DNA of 64,000 bases from JAICQM01 sp963781555 (GTDB lineage: Bacteria; Chloroflexota; Limnocylindria; QHBO01). The stretch lies in assembly GCA_963781555.1 (NCBI GenBank), contig CAWAGB010000008.1:434001-498000 (forward strand), read 5' to 3'. The translations under genes and the position numbers were made by a program. Positions 26,775-35,005 of the stretch are shown here, piece by piece (position 1 is the stretch's first letter; each line of letters opens with the position of its first letter). The notes beneath the pieces are model-generated. The model saw only the letters and a program-made list of their open reading frames with translations. It was not told the origin of the DNA and ran no database searches.

Positions 26775-28013
26775 ATGACCGAGGTCACAGCCATCGCAGC
26801 ACCGTCCTCCGTCCCCGCGGCCGCGCCAATACCGCGTGGCCGCGTCGCCATCCTCGTCCACGCCCTGGTCCCCGGCGACACGCGCATTCGGCGCCAGACT
26901 GATGCCCTGATCGAGGCCGGCTACGAGGTCGACGTCTTCGCCTTGCGGGGGAAGGGTGAAGACCCGGAGACCCGTGACGGGGCGCTGCGCATCGTCCGCC
27001 TCCCCGTGAGCCGCTGGTTCACGGGGTTCGCCGGGCACATCGCCGAGTACCTGGCCTTCACGGCGGTGGCGGCGCCGCGGCTCGCCGCGGCGCATCGGTC
27101 CAGGCGCTACGACCTGGTGCAGGTGGCCACGGTGCCGGACTTCCTGGCCTTCGCCGCCCTGCCGGTGAAGTGGATGGGGGTGCCGATGCTGCTCGATCTG
27201 CACGAGGACATGCCCGAGTTCTTCCGCGACCGGTTCGCCGCGCCGGCCCTCCGCCCCCTGGTCCCGGTGGTGACCGCGGTGGCCCGTGCCTCGGCGGCCA
27301 TCAGCACCGAGCTGGTCACGGTCCACGAGCCGCTCCGCCAGCTGTCGATCGAGCGCGGGGTGGATCCGGGGAAGATCGAGATCGTCATGAACAGCGCCGA
27401 CGAGACGATCTTCGACCCGTCGCGCCACCCCCGCCGCCCCTTCATGGCCGACGGCACGCTGCGCATCATCCACCACAGCAACCTCCAGCGGATCTACGGC
27501 CTCGACCGCGCGATGGAGGCGATCGCCTCCCTGCGCGACGAGGTCCCGCTGCACCTCGATGTGTACGGCGACGGCCCGTGGCGGCCGCAGATCGAGGCCG
27601 CCATCCGGAAGCAGGGCGTGCAAGACCTTGTGACGCTCCACGGCCGCGTGCCACTCGACGAGCTGCCGCGGGTCATCAGCGAGCACGACCTGGGGATCGT
27701 GCCGTCGATCCATGAGCCGTACCTCGAGTACTCCCTCTCGACCAAGCTCCTCGAGTATGTGGCCATGGGCCTTCCGGCCATCGCCAGCGATCTTGCGACC
27801 AATCGGGCTCACTTCACCGATGACGCGATCCTCTTCGTGCGCGGGGGCGACCCCCTCTCGTTGGCGGATGCCATCCGCGCCACGGTGGACGATCCCGCGT
27901 CAGCCGCGACGCGCGCCCGGGAGGCGCAGCGCCAGGGCGCTGCCTACGCGTGGGGCGCCCAGAAGGCGCGCTACGTGGCGCTGGTCGACCGCATGATCGG
28001 CCAGCGCGCCTGA
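26775..28013 (+). CDS. Glycosyltransferase family 4 (GT-B)
   Basis: 412 residues from ATG 26775. The N-terminal domain has VHALVPGDTRIRRQTDALIEAGYEVDVFALRG and the C-terminal domain LHLDVYGDGPWRPQIE with SLSTKLLEYVAMGLPAIASD, the nucleotide-sugar site of GT4 enzymes. Probably a cytoplasmic retaining transferase acting on a lipid-linked surface glycan. The wecA-type gene overlaps its stop codon (TGATG), so the two act together in early glycan assembly. Confidence 0.88.
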   Translation: MTEVTAIAAPSSVPAAAPIPRGRVAILVHALVPGDTRIRRQTDALIEAGYEVDVFALRGKGEDPETRDGALRIVRLPVSRWFTGFAGHIAEYLAFTAVAAPRLAAAHRSRRYDLVQVATVPDFLAFAALPVKWMGVPMLLDLHEDMPEFFRDRFAAPALRPLVPVVTAVARASAAISTELVTVHEPLRQLSIERGVDPGKIEIVMNSADETIFDPSRHPRRPFMADGTLRIIHHSNLQRIYGLDRAMEAIASLRDEVPLHLDVYGDGPWRPQIEAAIRKQGVQDLVTLHGRVPLDELPRVISEHDLGIVPSIHEPYLEYSLSTKLLEYVAMGLPAIASDLATNRAHFTDDAILFVRGGDPLSLADAIRATVDDPASAATRAREAQRQGAAYAWGAQKARYVALVDRMIGQRA

Positions 28014-28966
28014 TGCTTGCGCCGGTGGTCGCGCTGCTGGTCGCCCTCGCGGTGACCCTGGTGGCGACGCCGCTGGTCCGCCGGGCTGCGGTCGAGGCGG
28101 ACCTGCTCGACGAGCCCGGCGGCCGCAAGATCCACGTACGCGCCGTCCCGCGCCTCGGCGGGGCTGCCATGCTCGGCGCCTTCGGCCTGGCCGTGGCGGC
28201 CGCGCTCCTCGCAGCGGCGCTTGCCGGGATGGATCTCGCGACGATGGCGAATGGTGCGCTGGTTCCTGCGCTGGCAGGAATCGCGATCATCGGCGTGGTG
28301 GGGCTGGTCGACGACCTCCGCGATCTCAGCCCCATTGTCAAGCTCGCCGGCCAGGTCGCTGCAGCTGTGGCGGTTGTTGTCCTGGGTCTGTCATTCAGCG
28401 AGGTGAGCACTCCCTGGGGTGGGGTTTCGCTGGGCATCCTGGGGCCGGTGATCACCGTTGGATGGCTGGTGGCGGTTGCCAACGCGGTGAACCTCATCGA
28501 TGGGCTCGATGGCCTGGCCGGAGGGGCGTCGCTCGCCTGCCTCGCGGCGTTCGCGGCAATGGCCGCGACGCTCGACGTGCCGGCTGTCCTGCTGTTGACA
28601 GCGGCTGGCGGCGGTGCCGTCCTCGGCTTCCTGGTCTTCAACCGCCCGCCGGCGTCGATCATCATGGGTGACGCCGGCTCGATGTTCCTGGGCATGCTGC
28701 TCGGCATCTCGGCAGTGGCGCTGGTTGGGGCGCGGCCGGACCACATCGCGATCCCGACGGCGGTGGTGGTCCTCGGCGTGCCACTCGCCGACATGACCTG
28801 GGCGATCCTGCGTCGCCTGGCCTCGGGCAAGTCGGTCTTCGCCGCAGACAGCAGTCACATCCACCACCAGCTCATCGGCTGCGGGCTCGGCCACGGACAG
28901 GTGACCATGCTGCTGGTGGCCGCCTCGGCGGTCCTGGGCCTGATCGGAGTTGTGCTCTCCCGCTGA
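28013..28966 (+). CDS. wecA: Undecaprenyl-phosphate sugar-1-phosphate transferase (WecA/MraY family)
   Basis: 317 residues and about 10 membrane helices. Family motifs: GGRKIHVRAVPRLGG, GLVDDLRDLSP (the metal-binding DD), NAVNLIDGLDGLAGG and a cytosolic HIHHQLIGCGLGHGQ loop. It starts lipid-linked glycan synthesis by moving HexNAc-1-P from a UDP sugar to undecaprenyl phosphate. The C-terminal HIHH motif favours WecA/TagO over MraY. Convergent with the LCP gene, 9 bases apart. Confidence 0.92.
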   Translation: MLAPVVALLVALAVTLVATPLVRRAAVEADLLDEPGGRKIHVRAVPRLGGAAMLGAFGLAVAAALLAAALAGMDLATMANGALVPALAGIAIIGVVGLVDDLRDLSPIVKLAGQVAAAVAVVVLGLSFSEVSTPWGGVSLGILGPVITVGWLVAVANAVNLIDGLDGLAGGASLACLAAFAAMAATLDVPAVLLLTAAGGGAVLGFLVFNRPPASIIMGDAGSMFLGMLLGISAVALVGARPDHIAIPTAVVVLGVPLADMTWAILRRLASGKSVFAADSSHIHHQLIGCGLGHGQVTMLLVAASAVLGLIGVVLSR

Positions 28967-28975
28967 GCCGCGGGG

Positions 28976-30436
28976 TCATGCGGCGTCGGCAGGCTCCGAT
29001 TCGACCGGCGGCAGCTCGTCGAACGACCCGAGATACCACCCCTGCAGCTCCGGACCGAACAGGCGCCTCATCGCGTCCCGAATGGCGTCCCGCCTCGGAA
29101 TGAGGAGGTAGTTGACATCCGGGTCGACCGGCGCATCCACGAAGTCCGGGTAGCTGAGCACGCTGCGCTCGATGTCCGGTCCGGTGATCAGCGGGAGGAG
29201 ACTTGCGAGGTCGCCGGCCTGCTCGCGGGGGAAGTCGGTCGTCACGGTGCGGCCGACGGCATCCAGGATGCCGGGAAGCTCGAAGACGAGGTTCGCGGCT
29301 GCGACCTCTGAGCGCAGCGCGAGCAGCACCTCCTGCTGGCGGTCGGCGCGCTGGAAGTCGTTCTGGTAGTCCAGCGAGCCGTCCGGCATCTCGATCCAGC
29401 CCTTGCGAATCCGGGCGAAGGCAAGGGCCTCCGGACCACCATACCGATGACAACCGGCCGGCAGCTCGATGCCGCGGCGCGGCGCCCAGGTGGGCCCGGA
29501 ATAGTCGGGATCTACGAGCTTGCCCGGCAGGCACAGCTCCACCCCGCCCAGCGCATCGATGAGCTCGGCGAACCCGGTCAGGTCAACCGTCGCGAAGTAG
29601 TGGATCTGGATCCCGAGGTAGAGGCCCACCGTGCGCTCGACGGTTCGCAGCCCGCAGGCGCGGGCCGAGACGAGGTCCGGGCACCAGCGCTCCGGATCGG
29701 CGGCCGCCACGCTCGAAAGCGCGTTGACCTTGTCGGGATACAGCCCGTCCGGGAAGAGGCTGCGGTCGGGGAGCGGAACGAAGCCGGTGTCGCGCGGGAT
29801 GGAGATCATGGCCGCCGTCCCCGCCGCCGGGTCGATGCTGACGACCAGGATGGTATCGGTCAGCGCCTCGTCGCGTCCGGGCCCCGAGTCGATGCCCAGC
29901 AGCAGGAAATTGATCCGCTCCGTCCCGTCCCAGTGATAGTCAGGCTCATTGATCGGGTCGTCCCCACCGTTCGGGACGCCGCTGGCTTGCGGGCGCTGCT
30001 CGCCACCGCCGAAGACCTGTTGGAGGGTCTGGTCGAGAGCGCCGAGCACGAGGCCCACGTACGCGTGCATGCCGATGGTGACGCAGAGCAATGCAGCCAC
30101 GACGGCCACGTCGCGCGTTCGTCGCGGGCGGCCGGCCTGATCGCCGCTGGCCGGCGCCGGAACCAGGCCTGCCTGGGCGATGGATGCGGCGCGCCAGGCC
30201 AACAGCGCCGCGTCGAGGGCCAGCGCGCCAACGATGAAGGCGGTCGAAAAGACATCGAGGCGCAACCGGCCACGGAAGAAGGCGAACGCGCCGACCGCGA
30301 CCAGGAGCAGCAGCACCGGAGCGGCAAAGGCCGCACCGAGCCGCCATCGGCCGGCATAGGTCTGACCGAGGCCCGGGAAAACGAACGAGAGGATCGCGGC
30401 GAGCCAGAGACGGGGTGGGGTACTGGGCTCCGGCAT
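28976..30436 (-). CDS. LCP-family cell wall glycopolymer ligase with N-terminal multi-helix domain (first copy)
   Basis: 486 residues. ATG 30436 is preceded by GAGG; the longer frame to 30526 is rejected. The N-terminus has a FVFPGLGQTYAG motif and about four membrane helices, then the LytR-CpsA-Psr domain: INFLLLGIDSG, LTDTILVVSIDP, SIPRDTG (catalytic Arg region), IHYFATVDLTGF, FQRADRQQEVL. LCP enzymes move lipid-linked glycopolymers to peptidoglycan. This copy has extra cysteines (CPDLVSARACG and CLPGK, CHRYG) absent from the paralogue at 32414. A -10 box on the minus strand lies at 30480-30475. Confidence 0.9.
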   Translation of the reverse strand: MPEPSTPPRLWLAAILSFVFPGLGQTYAGRWRLGAAFAAPVLLLLVAVGAFAFFRGRLRLDVFSTAFIVGALALDAALLAWRAASIAQAGLVPAPASGDQAGRPRRTRDVAVVAALLCVTIGMHAYVGLVLGALDQTLQQVFGGGEQRPQASGVPNGGDDPINEPDYHWDGTERINFLLLGIDSGPGRDEALTDTILVVSIDPAAGTAAMISIPRDTGFVPLPDRSLFPDGLYPDKVNALSSVAAADPERWCPDLVSARACGLRTVERTVGLYLGIQIHYFATVDLTGFAELIDALGGVELCLPGKLVDPDYSGPTWAPRRGIELPAGCHRYGGPEALAFARIRKGWIEMPDGSLDYQNDFQRADRQQEVLLALRSEVAAANLVFELPGILDAVGRTVTTDFPREQAGDLASLLPLITGPDIERSVLSYPDFVDAPVDPDVNYLLIPRRDAIRDAMRRLFGPELQGWYLGSFDELPPVESEPADAA

Positions 30437-30474
30437 TGACAGCCTCGATGGACCGGGGGCGGAGAGGGAGCGGC

Positions 30475-30480
30475 ATTGTA
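30475..30480 (-). promoter_or_regulatory. -10 box TACAAT for the first LCP gene
   Basis: TACAAT read on the minus strand, giving a leader of about 32 bases to ATG 30436. There is no convincing -35 box. Confidence 0.4.
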
Positions 30481-30540
30481 GCAGCGGCTTCACGTGCTCC
30501 CCGGAGCGGTCATGAGCGGTCCGCACCGCACAAATTGGGC

Positions 30541-30566
30541 AGTACGGTTGGGTTAGTACGTTTGCG
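30541..30566. repeat. 12-mer direct repeat between LCP and diguanylate cyclase genes
   Basis: AGTACGGTTGGG (30541-30552) and AGTACGTTTGCG (30555-30566) match at 10 of 12 bases with 14-base periodicity. The second copy overlaps the -35 box of the plus-strand promoter, so it may be an operator. Confidence 0.3.
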
Positions 30567-30590
30567 CCACCCCCTGCCAGTACCCATACT
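30562..30590 (+). promoter_or_regulatory. Promoter TTGCGC-N17-CATACT of the GGDEF gene
   Basis: -35 TTGCGC (30562-30567), 17-base spacer, -10 CATACT (30585-30590). The GTG start is 10 bases further on, leaving a leader of only 3-4 bases. This is the best sigma70-like promoter seen in the window. Confidence 0.6.
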
Positions 30591-30600
30591 GACGGGGCAC

Positions 30601-32244
30601 GTGTCCAGCATCCAGATCTTCCTGCTCATCAGCGCCGCCGCCGCGGCGCTGATCGGCGTCGTCGCCGCCGCAGTGGTCTGGCGCGACCGCCGCCGCGAGC
30701 GCACGCGCGCCGAACCGGGAGCCATGGCGGCGATGCAGCCCGTGCCGGTTGAGGCGCCTGGCGACGCCAAGTACGACGGAACCTCGATGGCCTCGCAGGC
30801 TGCGGCCAGCGGCGCCGCGTACGCCGGTGTGCTCCGGATCCTGTGGTGGCTGACGATCGCGGTGGTCCTCGTCGGGGTGGGCGTTTCCGGGGCGTATGCC
30901 TCCGTCCACCCGGCGATCTACGCCCTTGGCGGCGCTGCCGTCATCGCGGTCATCACCCTGCACGAGCTGCTGCCGGTCGCACGTCGCACCGCGCCCGTGC
31001 TCTTCGTGGAGATGCTCCTGGCGCTGGCCCTGGTGACCGGGCTGATCCTGCTCACCGGCCGCGGAGACTCGCCATTCTTCTTCGGTTACGCGGTCGTGGC
31101 GGTCGCCGCTGCTCTGGCCCACGGCGGGCGCATTGCCGTGCTCGTAAGCGCCATTGCCACGCTCGCCTACGTCGGCGTCCTGCTGGTGGATCCGGGGCTC
31201 GGCACCTGGGGCGGCCTCGATCTCCTGCAGTTCGGCCTCAACATCGGTTCGGTGTGGCTGCTGGCCTACCTCGCGGCAGTCTTCGCGGTCCAGGAGCGGC
31301 GCATGCGCAGCCACGTCCTTGAGCTCTCGCGCACGGACCCGCTGACCACGCTCTTCAACCGCTCGCAGCTGTCGGGCACGCTCGAGCAGGAAGTGAGCCG
31401 CACCCGCCGCAGTGATCGCGGGTTCTGCCTGCTGATGATCGACCTCGACGGCCTGAAGGCGATCAACGACACGCTCGGCCACCATCGCGGCGACGAGGTG
31501 CTGCGCGCGGTGGGTGGCGTCATCCGCGGCTCCATCCGCAACGTCGACACCGCCTACCGCTTCGGCGGCGACGAGTTCCTCGTCCTGCTTCCCGAGACTG
31601 ACATCGCCGGGGCATTCGTCGTGGCGGAGAAGATCCGCTCCGGCGCCGAGGAGGTCGGGCTCTCGGTCGCCGGCTCGGGTGCTGACACGAGCGTCAGCAT
31701 CGGGCTGGTCTCGCACCCGGAGGACGGACTCTCGGCCGAGGAGCTGATGATCGCCGCTGACCGCGCGATGTACCAGGCCAAGAGCCTCGGTAAGAACCAG
31801 ATCAGCGGCAACCCGCGCCCGCGACGGCTCATCGCCCGCGGACTGCCCGCCGCGGAGCCAATTGCGGTTGGTCCGGTCGTGGCGTCCGAGCCTCCGTCAG
31901 AACCAGCGCCGCAGCCCCCCGCGCCCGACGTGCCGCCCTCGCCGGCGCCGCCCTCGGTGACAGATGCGCCGGGTGAGGCTGCCCACGGCAACGGTCACTC
32001 AGCATCGGCCTCCACGGCCATGCCGTCGACCGCGATCCCGATCCTCGCTGACGATCCGCCTGCGCCGCGAGTCGCCGTCGCCGCCACCCTGCCAACCGGC
32101 GGCGACGAAGAGCCGGACCCGACCGTCGTGCGACGCCAGATTGCCGCCGCTCGCCTGACCTTTGACCCGGACGATCAGATCCGCCGTGCGATGGACGCCT
32201 TCCTGTCGACGCCGCGCGACCCCGGCCGCGGCCCCGACGCGTAG
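30601..32244 (+). CDS. Membrane-bound diguanylate cyclase (GGDEF)
   Basis: 547 residues from GTG 30601; the longer frame to 30415 is rejected because it overlaps the LCP gene and its promoter. One N-terminal helix (about 5-25), a linker, then about six helices (about 80-225) as a putative sensor. The GGDEF domain (about 240-400) has an intact active site, GGDEF at 322-326, and the inhibitory RxxD site (RNVD) five residues before it, so it should make c-di-GMP under product control. A Pro/Ala-rich tail of about 130 residues follows. It lies between two LCP genes, so a link to envelope glycan output is possible. Confidence 0.9.
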   Translation: MSSIQIFLLISAAAAALIGVVAAAVVWRDRRRERTRAEPGAMAAMQPVPVEAPGDAKYDGTSMASQAAASGAAYAGVLRILWWLTIAVVLVGVGVSGAYASVHPAIYALGGAAVIAVITLHELLPVARRTAPVLFVEMLLALALVTGLILLTGRGDSPFFFGYAVVAVAAALAHGGRIAVLVSAIATLAYVGVLLVDPGLGTWGGLDLLQFGLNIGSVWLLAYLAAVFAVQERRMRSHVLELSRTDPLTTLFNRSQLSGTLEQEVSRTRRSDRGFCLLMIDLDGLKAINDTLGHHRGDEVLRAVGGVIRGSIRNVDTAYRFGGDEFLVLLPETDIAGAFVVAEKIRSGAEEVGLSVAGSGADTSVSIGLVSHPEDGLSAEELMIAADRAMYQAKSLGKNQISGNPRPRRLIARGLPAAEPIAVGPVVASEPPSEPAPQPPAPDVPPSPAPPSVTDAPGEAAHGNGHSASASTAMPSTAIPILADDPPAPRVAVAATLPTGGDEEPDPTVVRRQIAAARLTFDPDDQIRRAMDAFLSTPRDPGRGPDA

Positions 32245-32349
32245 GGCCCTCCGCCGCGGGCGTCGAACGGCTTGACCGGGAGCTGAGGGGGAGTGCACCC
32301 GCAACGAAATCCGGACCCCGAACGTCGGATATCCGTGGGGTCGGTCGGC

Positions 32350-32355
32350 TATACT
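32350..32355 (+). promoter_or_regulatory. -10 box TATACT for the second LCP gene
   Basis: TATACT 58 bases before ATG 32414. An inverted GACCCC/GGGGTC pair lies just upstream (about 32312-32340). No clear -35 box. Confidence 0.4.
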
Positions 32356-32413
32356 CGCCGCCGCCCAGCCGGGCGGCCGGTTTTGCCGCAGCCTGCCGAG
32401 GCTTCCTGAGCAC

Positions 32414-33772
32414 ATGACCCATTCCGCCCGCACCGAGCCGACCGACGGCCGGTCGAGCCTCGCAGCCTTCTTCTCGTTCCTGCTCCCCGGCCTCGGACAG
32501 GCCTACAACGGGCAGGGGCTGCTGGCAGCCGCGCTCTTCGGGCCGATGCTCGTCCTGATCGCGGTGGTGGCGCTGGGGTTCGCCATGCGCGGGACTCAGC
32601 TCGTCGCATCGCTGCTCGATATCCGCGTCCTGGTAGCGATCATCGTGCTCGATGTGGCGCTGCTCGCCTGGCGCCTGGTTGCGATCCTGCAGGCGCACGG
32701 ATGGCGTGAGCCCCTCGGCCGCCGCCGATGGACGACCTACGCCACCGGTGTCCTTGTGCTGCTGACGCTGCTGATGCATGTCGTGCCGGCGTGGTATGCC
32801 ACCAAGGCCATCGACACGCTCAATGCCGTGGCGCTCGGCGGAGCGCCGCCACGTGGCGGAGGCGGCCTGCCGGGGTTCTCCAGCCTGCCGGAGCCGAGCG
32901 ATCAGCCCGACCTCGGCCTCGGCGAGCGCATCAACGTCCTGCTCGTCGGCGTCGACGCGGCCCCCGGCCGGACGACCGCCCTGACGGACACGATGCTGGT
33001 GGTGAGCCTGGATCCGAGCAGCGGGCGCACGGCCATGGTTTCGGTTCCCCGCGACCTGTACGGCGTGCCGCTTCCCGGCGGCCAGGTGTTCAACGGCAAG
33101 CTGAATTCGCTCATGACGGTCGCCGCTGGCGACCCCGCCACCTTCCCGCTCGGCGGCGTCGGGACGCTCAAGGGCGCGGTCGGCGAGCTCATGGGCATTC
33201 GGATCCACTATTTCGCTGCGGTCAACCTGCTGGGCTTCAAGGACGCCATCGACGCGGTCGGCGGAGTCGACATCACCGTTCTGCGCGCCGTCGACGACCC
33301 GACGTATGTCGATGAGTCCGGGGTGCGCACCGGATTTGTGATCGGTCCCGGGTCGTATCACATGGACGGCCACATGGCGCTCGCCTACGCACGCTCGCGG
33401 AAGGGTGCCGGCGACAGCGACTTCACGCGCGCGGACCGGCAGCAGCAGCTCCTGGAGGCGTTGCGCTCGGAGCTCACCGCAGGGAATCTCGTCGTCGCCT
33501 TGCCCGGGCTGCTCGACGCGGTGCGCAACACCATCACCACCGATATCCCGGCCGCACAGCTGCCCCGCATCGCGCAGGCGATCCAGGACACGGACACCCG
33601 GCGCGTCGAACGCGTGGTTCTCCAGCCGCCCGAGTACATGTCCGTGGACACCAGCTCGGCGGCCGGCTACATCCTCATCCCGGACCTTGACGCGATCCGG
33701 CGGCTCGCCGACGACCTGCTCGGCGAGGGCGCCCGCGCCAGCGCATCGCCGAGCCCGTCAGGCACCCGCTGA
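32414..33772 (+). CDS. LCP-family cell wall glycopolymer ligase with N-terminal multi-helix domain (second copy)
   Basis: 452 residues. Same plan as the protein at 28976: FLLPGLGQAYNG near residue 25, about four membrane helices, a Gly/Pro-rich linker, then the LCP domain with INVLLVGVDAAPG, LTDTMLVVSLDP, VSVPRDLYGVPLP (Arg of the active site), IHYFAAVNLLGF, YARSRKGAGDSDFTRADRQQQLL. It transfers undecaprenyl-linked glycopolymer to peptidoglycan. Having two divergent copies suggests two polymers or two acceptor contexts, which fits the two acidic-sugar pathways nearby. Confidence 0.92.
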   Translation: MTHSARTEPTDGRSSLAAFFSFLLPGLGQAYNGQGLLAAALFGPMLVLIAVVALGFAMRGTQLVASLLDIRVLVAIIVLDVALLAWRLVAILQAHGWREPLGRRRWTTYATGVLVLLTLLMHVVPAWYATKAIDTLNAVALGGAPPRGGGGLPGFSSLPEPSDQPDLGLGERINVLLVGVDAAPGRTTALTDTMLVVSLDPSSGRTAMVSVPRDLYGVPLPGGQVFNGKLNSLMTVAAGDPATFPLGGVGTLKGAVGELMGIRIHYFAAVNLLGFKDAIDAVGGVDITVLRAVDDPTYVDESGVRTGFVIGPGSYHMDGHMALAYARSRKGAGDSDFTRADRQQQLLEALRSELTAGNLVVALPGLLDAVRNTITTDIPAAQLPRIAQAIQDTDTRRVERVVLQPPEYMSVDTSSAAGYILIPDLDAIRRLADDLLGEGARASASPSPSGTR

Positions 33773-33790
33773 CCGGGTCTCGACGGCTGG

Positions 33791-33796
33791 TAGACT
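33791..33796 (+). promoter_or_regulatory. -10 box TAGACT of the trans-sulfuration gene, near-leaderless
   Basis: TAGACT ends 8 bases before ATG 33805; CTGACC (33769-33774) could be the -35 at 16 bases. No Shine-Dalgarno. Confidence 0.45.
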
Positions 33797-33804
33797 CGCC
33801 ACCC

Positions 33805-34989
33805 ATGCCGGGCTTCTCCACGCGGGCCATCCGCGCCGCCAGCCACACCCCAGACGCGCCGCAGCCGCCCCTGAGCGTGCCAATCTACGCCACCAGCACG
33901 TTCCAGGTGGCGGATGCCACGGAGCTGGCCGAGCTGCTGGAATTCGCGCGGCCGGGCCACAGCTACTCCCGCTATTCAAATCCTACGCACGCCGCTCTAG
34001 AAGCTGCCCTGGCCGACCTCGAAGGAGCGGAGGCGGCACTCGTCACCGGCTCGGGCATGGCGGCGGCGCACGCGGTGGCCCTCAGCGTCCTGCGCAGCGG
34101 AGATGAGCTGCTCATGCCACGCGCCGTGTACGGCGGCGTGGTGGGCCTCGCGTCCGCCATCCTCGATCGGTCCGGGATCACGCACCGGGCGGTCGACTCG
34201 ACCGACCTGTCGGCCGTGGCGGATGCCATGCGTCCGACGACCCGACTGGTGTGGATCGAGACCATCGCCAACCCCACCACCGCGGTCGCCGACATCGCCG
34301 CCATCGCCGGGCTGGCGCACCAGGGCGGTGCGCTGCTGGCGGTCGACAACACGTTCGCCTCACCGTACCTGGCCAACCCGCTCGCGCTCGGCGCGGACCT
34401 CGTCATCCACTCGACCACGAAGTACATCGGGGGCCACAGCGACATCATCGGCGGGGCACTGCTTGGCGACGCCGCGCTCGTGGACGCTGCGAGGCACGTG
34501 CTCGTCAACGCCGGCGGTAACGCGCACCCGTTCGAGGCGTTCCTTGCCCTGCGCGGGCTGAAGACCCTCTCCCTGCGCATGGAGCGCCACTCGGCCAATG
34601 CGATGGCGGTGGCGAGCGCCCTGGAGGGAGCTCCCGGCGTGCGAAGGGTCCGCTATCCCGGCCTTGCTTCGCATCCCGATCACCTGCTCGCGGCACGCAC
34701 GCTGCGCGGCGGGATGGCCGGCGGGATGATGGCGGTCGAGGTCGAGGGCGGGCGCGCTGGCGGCGAGCGCTTCCTGGATGCCCTTCAGGTCGCCGTGCAC
34801 GCGACGAGCCTGGGTGGCATCGAAACCCTGTGCAGCCACCCGGCGTCCTCCTCCCACCGGCAACTGAGCGACGACGACCTCGCCGCGGCGGGGATGTCAC
34901 CGGCAACCGTGCGGGTGTCGATCGGCCTCGAGGATGCGGCTGACCTCGCGGAGGACCTGTTGGGAGCTGCGCGCGCCGCCGCCGGCTGA
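33805..34989 (+). CDS. Cys/Met metabolism PLP enzyme (cystathionine gamma-synthase / gamma-lyase family)
   Basis: 394 residues. The PLP lysine is K206 in HSTTKYIGGHSD. Other family segments are YSRYSNPTHAALE, SGMAAAHA, WIETIANPTT and the C-terminal SLGGIETLCSHPASSSH. The family includes MetB, MetC-like lyases, MetY/MetZ sulfhydrylases and methionine gamma-lyase; sequence by eye does not decide among them. With sulfate activation genes in the same window a biosynthetic role is reasonable. Confidence 0.85.
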   Translation: MPGFSTRAIRAASHTPDAPQPPLSVPIYATSTFQVADATELAELLEFARPGHSYSRYSNPTHAALEAALADLEGAEAALVTGSGMAAAHAVALSVLRSGDELLMPRAVYGGVVGLASAILDRSGITHRAVDSTDLSAVADAMRPTTRLVWIETIANPTTAVADIAAIAGLAHQGGALLAVDNTFASPYLANPLALGADLVIHSTTKYIGGHSDIIGGALLGDAALVDAARHVLVNAGGNAHPFEAFLALRGLKTLSLRMERHSANAMAVASALEGAPGVRRVRYPGLASHPDHLLAARTLRGGMAGGMMAVEVEGGRAGGERFLDALQVAVHATSLGGIETLCSHPASSSHRQLSDDDLAAAGMSPATVRVSIGLEDAADLAEDLLGAARAAAG

Positions 34990-35005
34990 TCATCCGGAGG
35001 CGACC

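Noticed and set aside
26527..26887. Minus-strand ORFs across tRNA-Pro(UGG), one with a GFEPATSC-like and one with a GRGGRIRTGD-like segment
   Set aside because: These are the well-known false proteins produced by translating the antisense strand of tRNA genes.
33773..33804. Riboswitch (SAM or similar) before the methionine-type gene
   Set aside because: Only 32 bases separate the genes and the predicted transcript has almost no leader.
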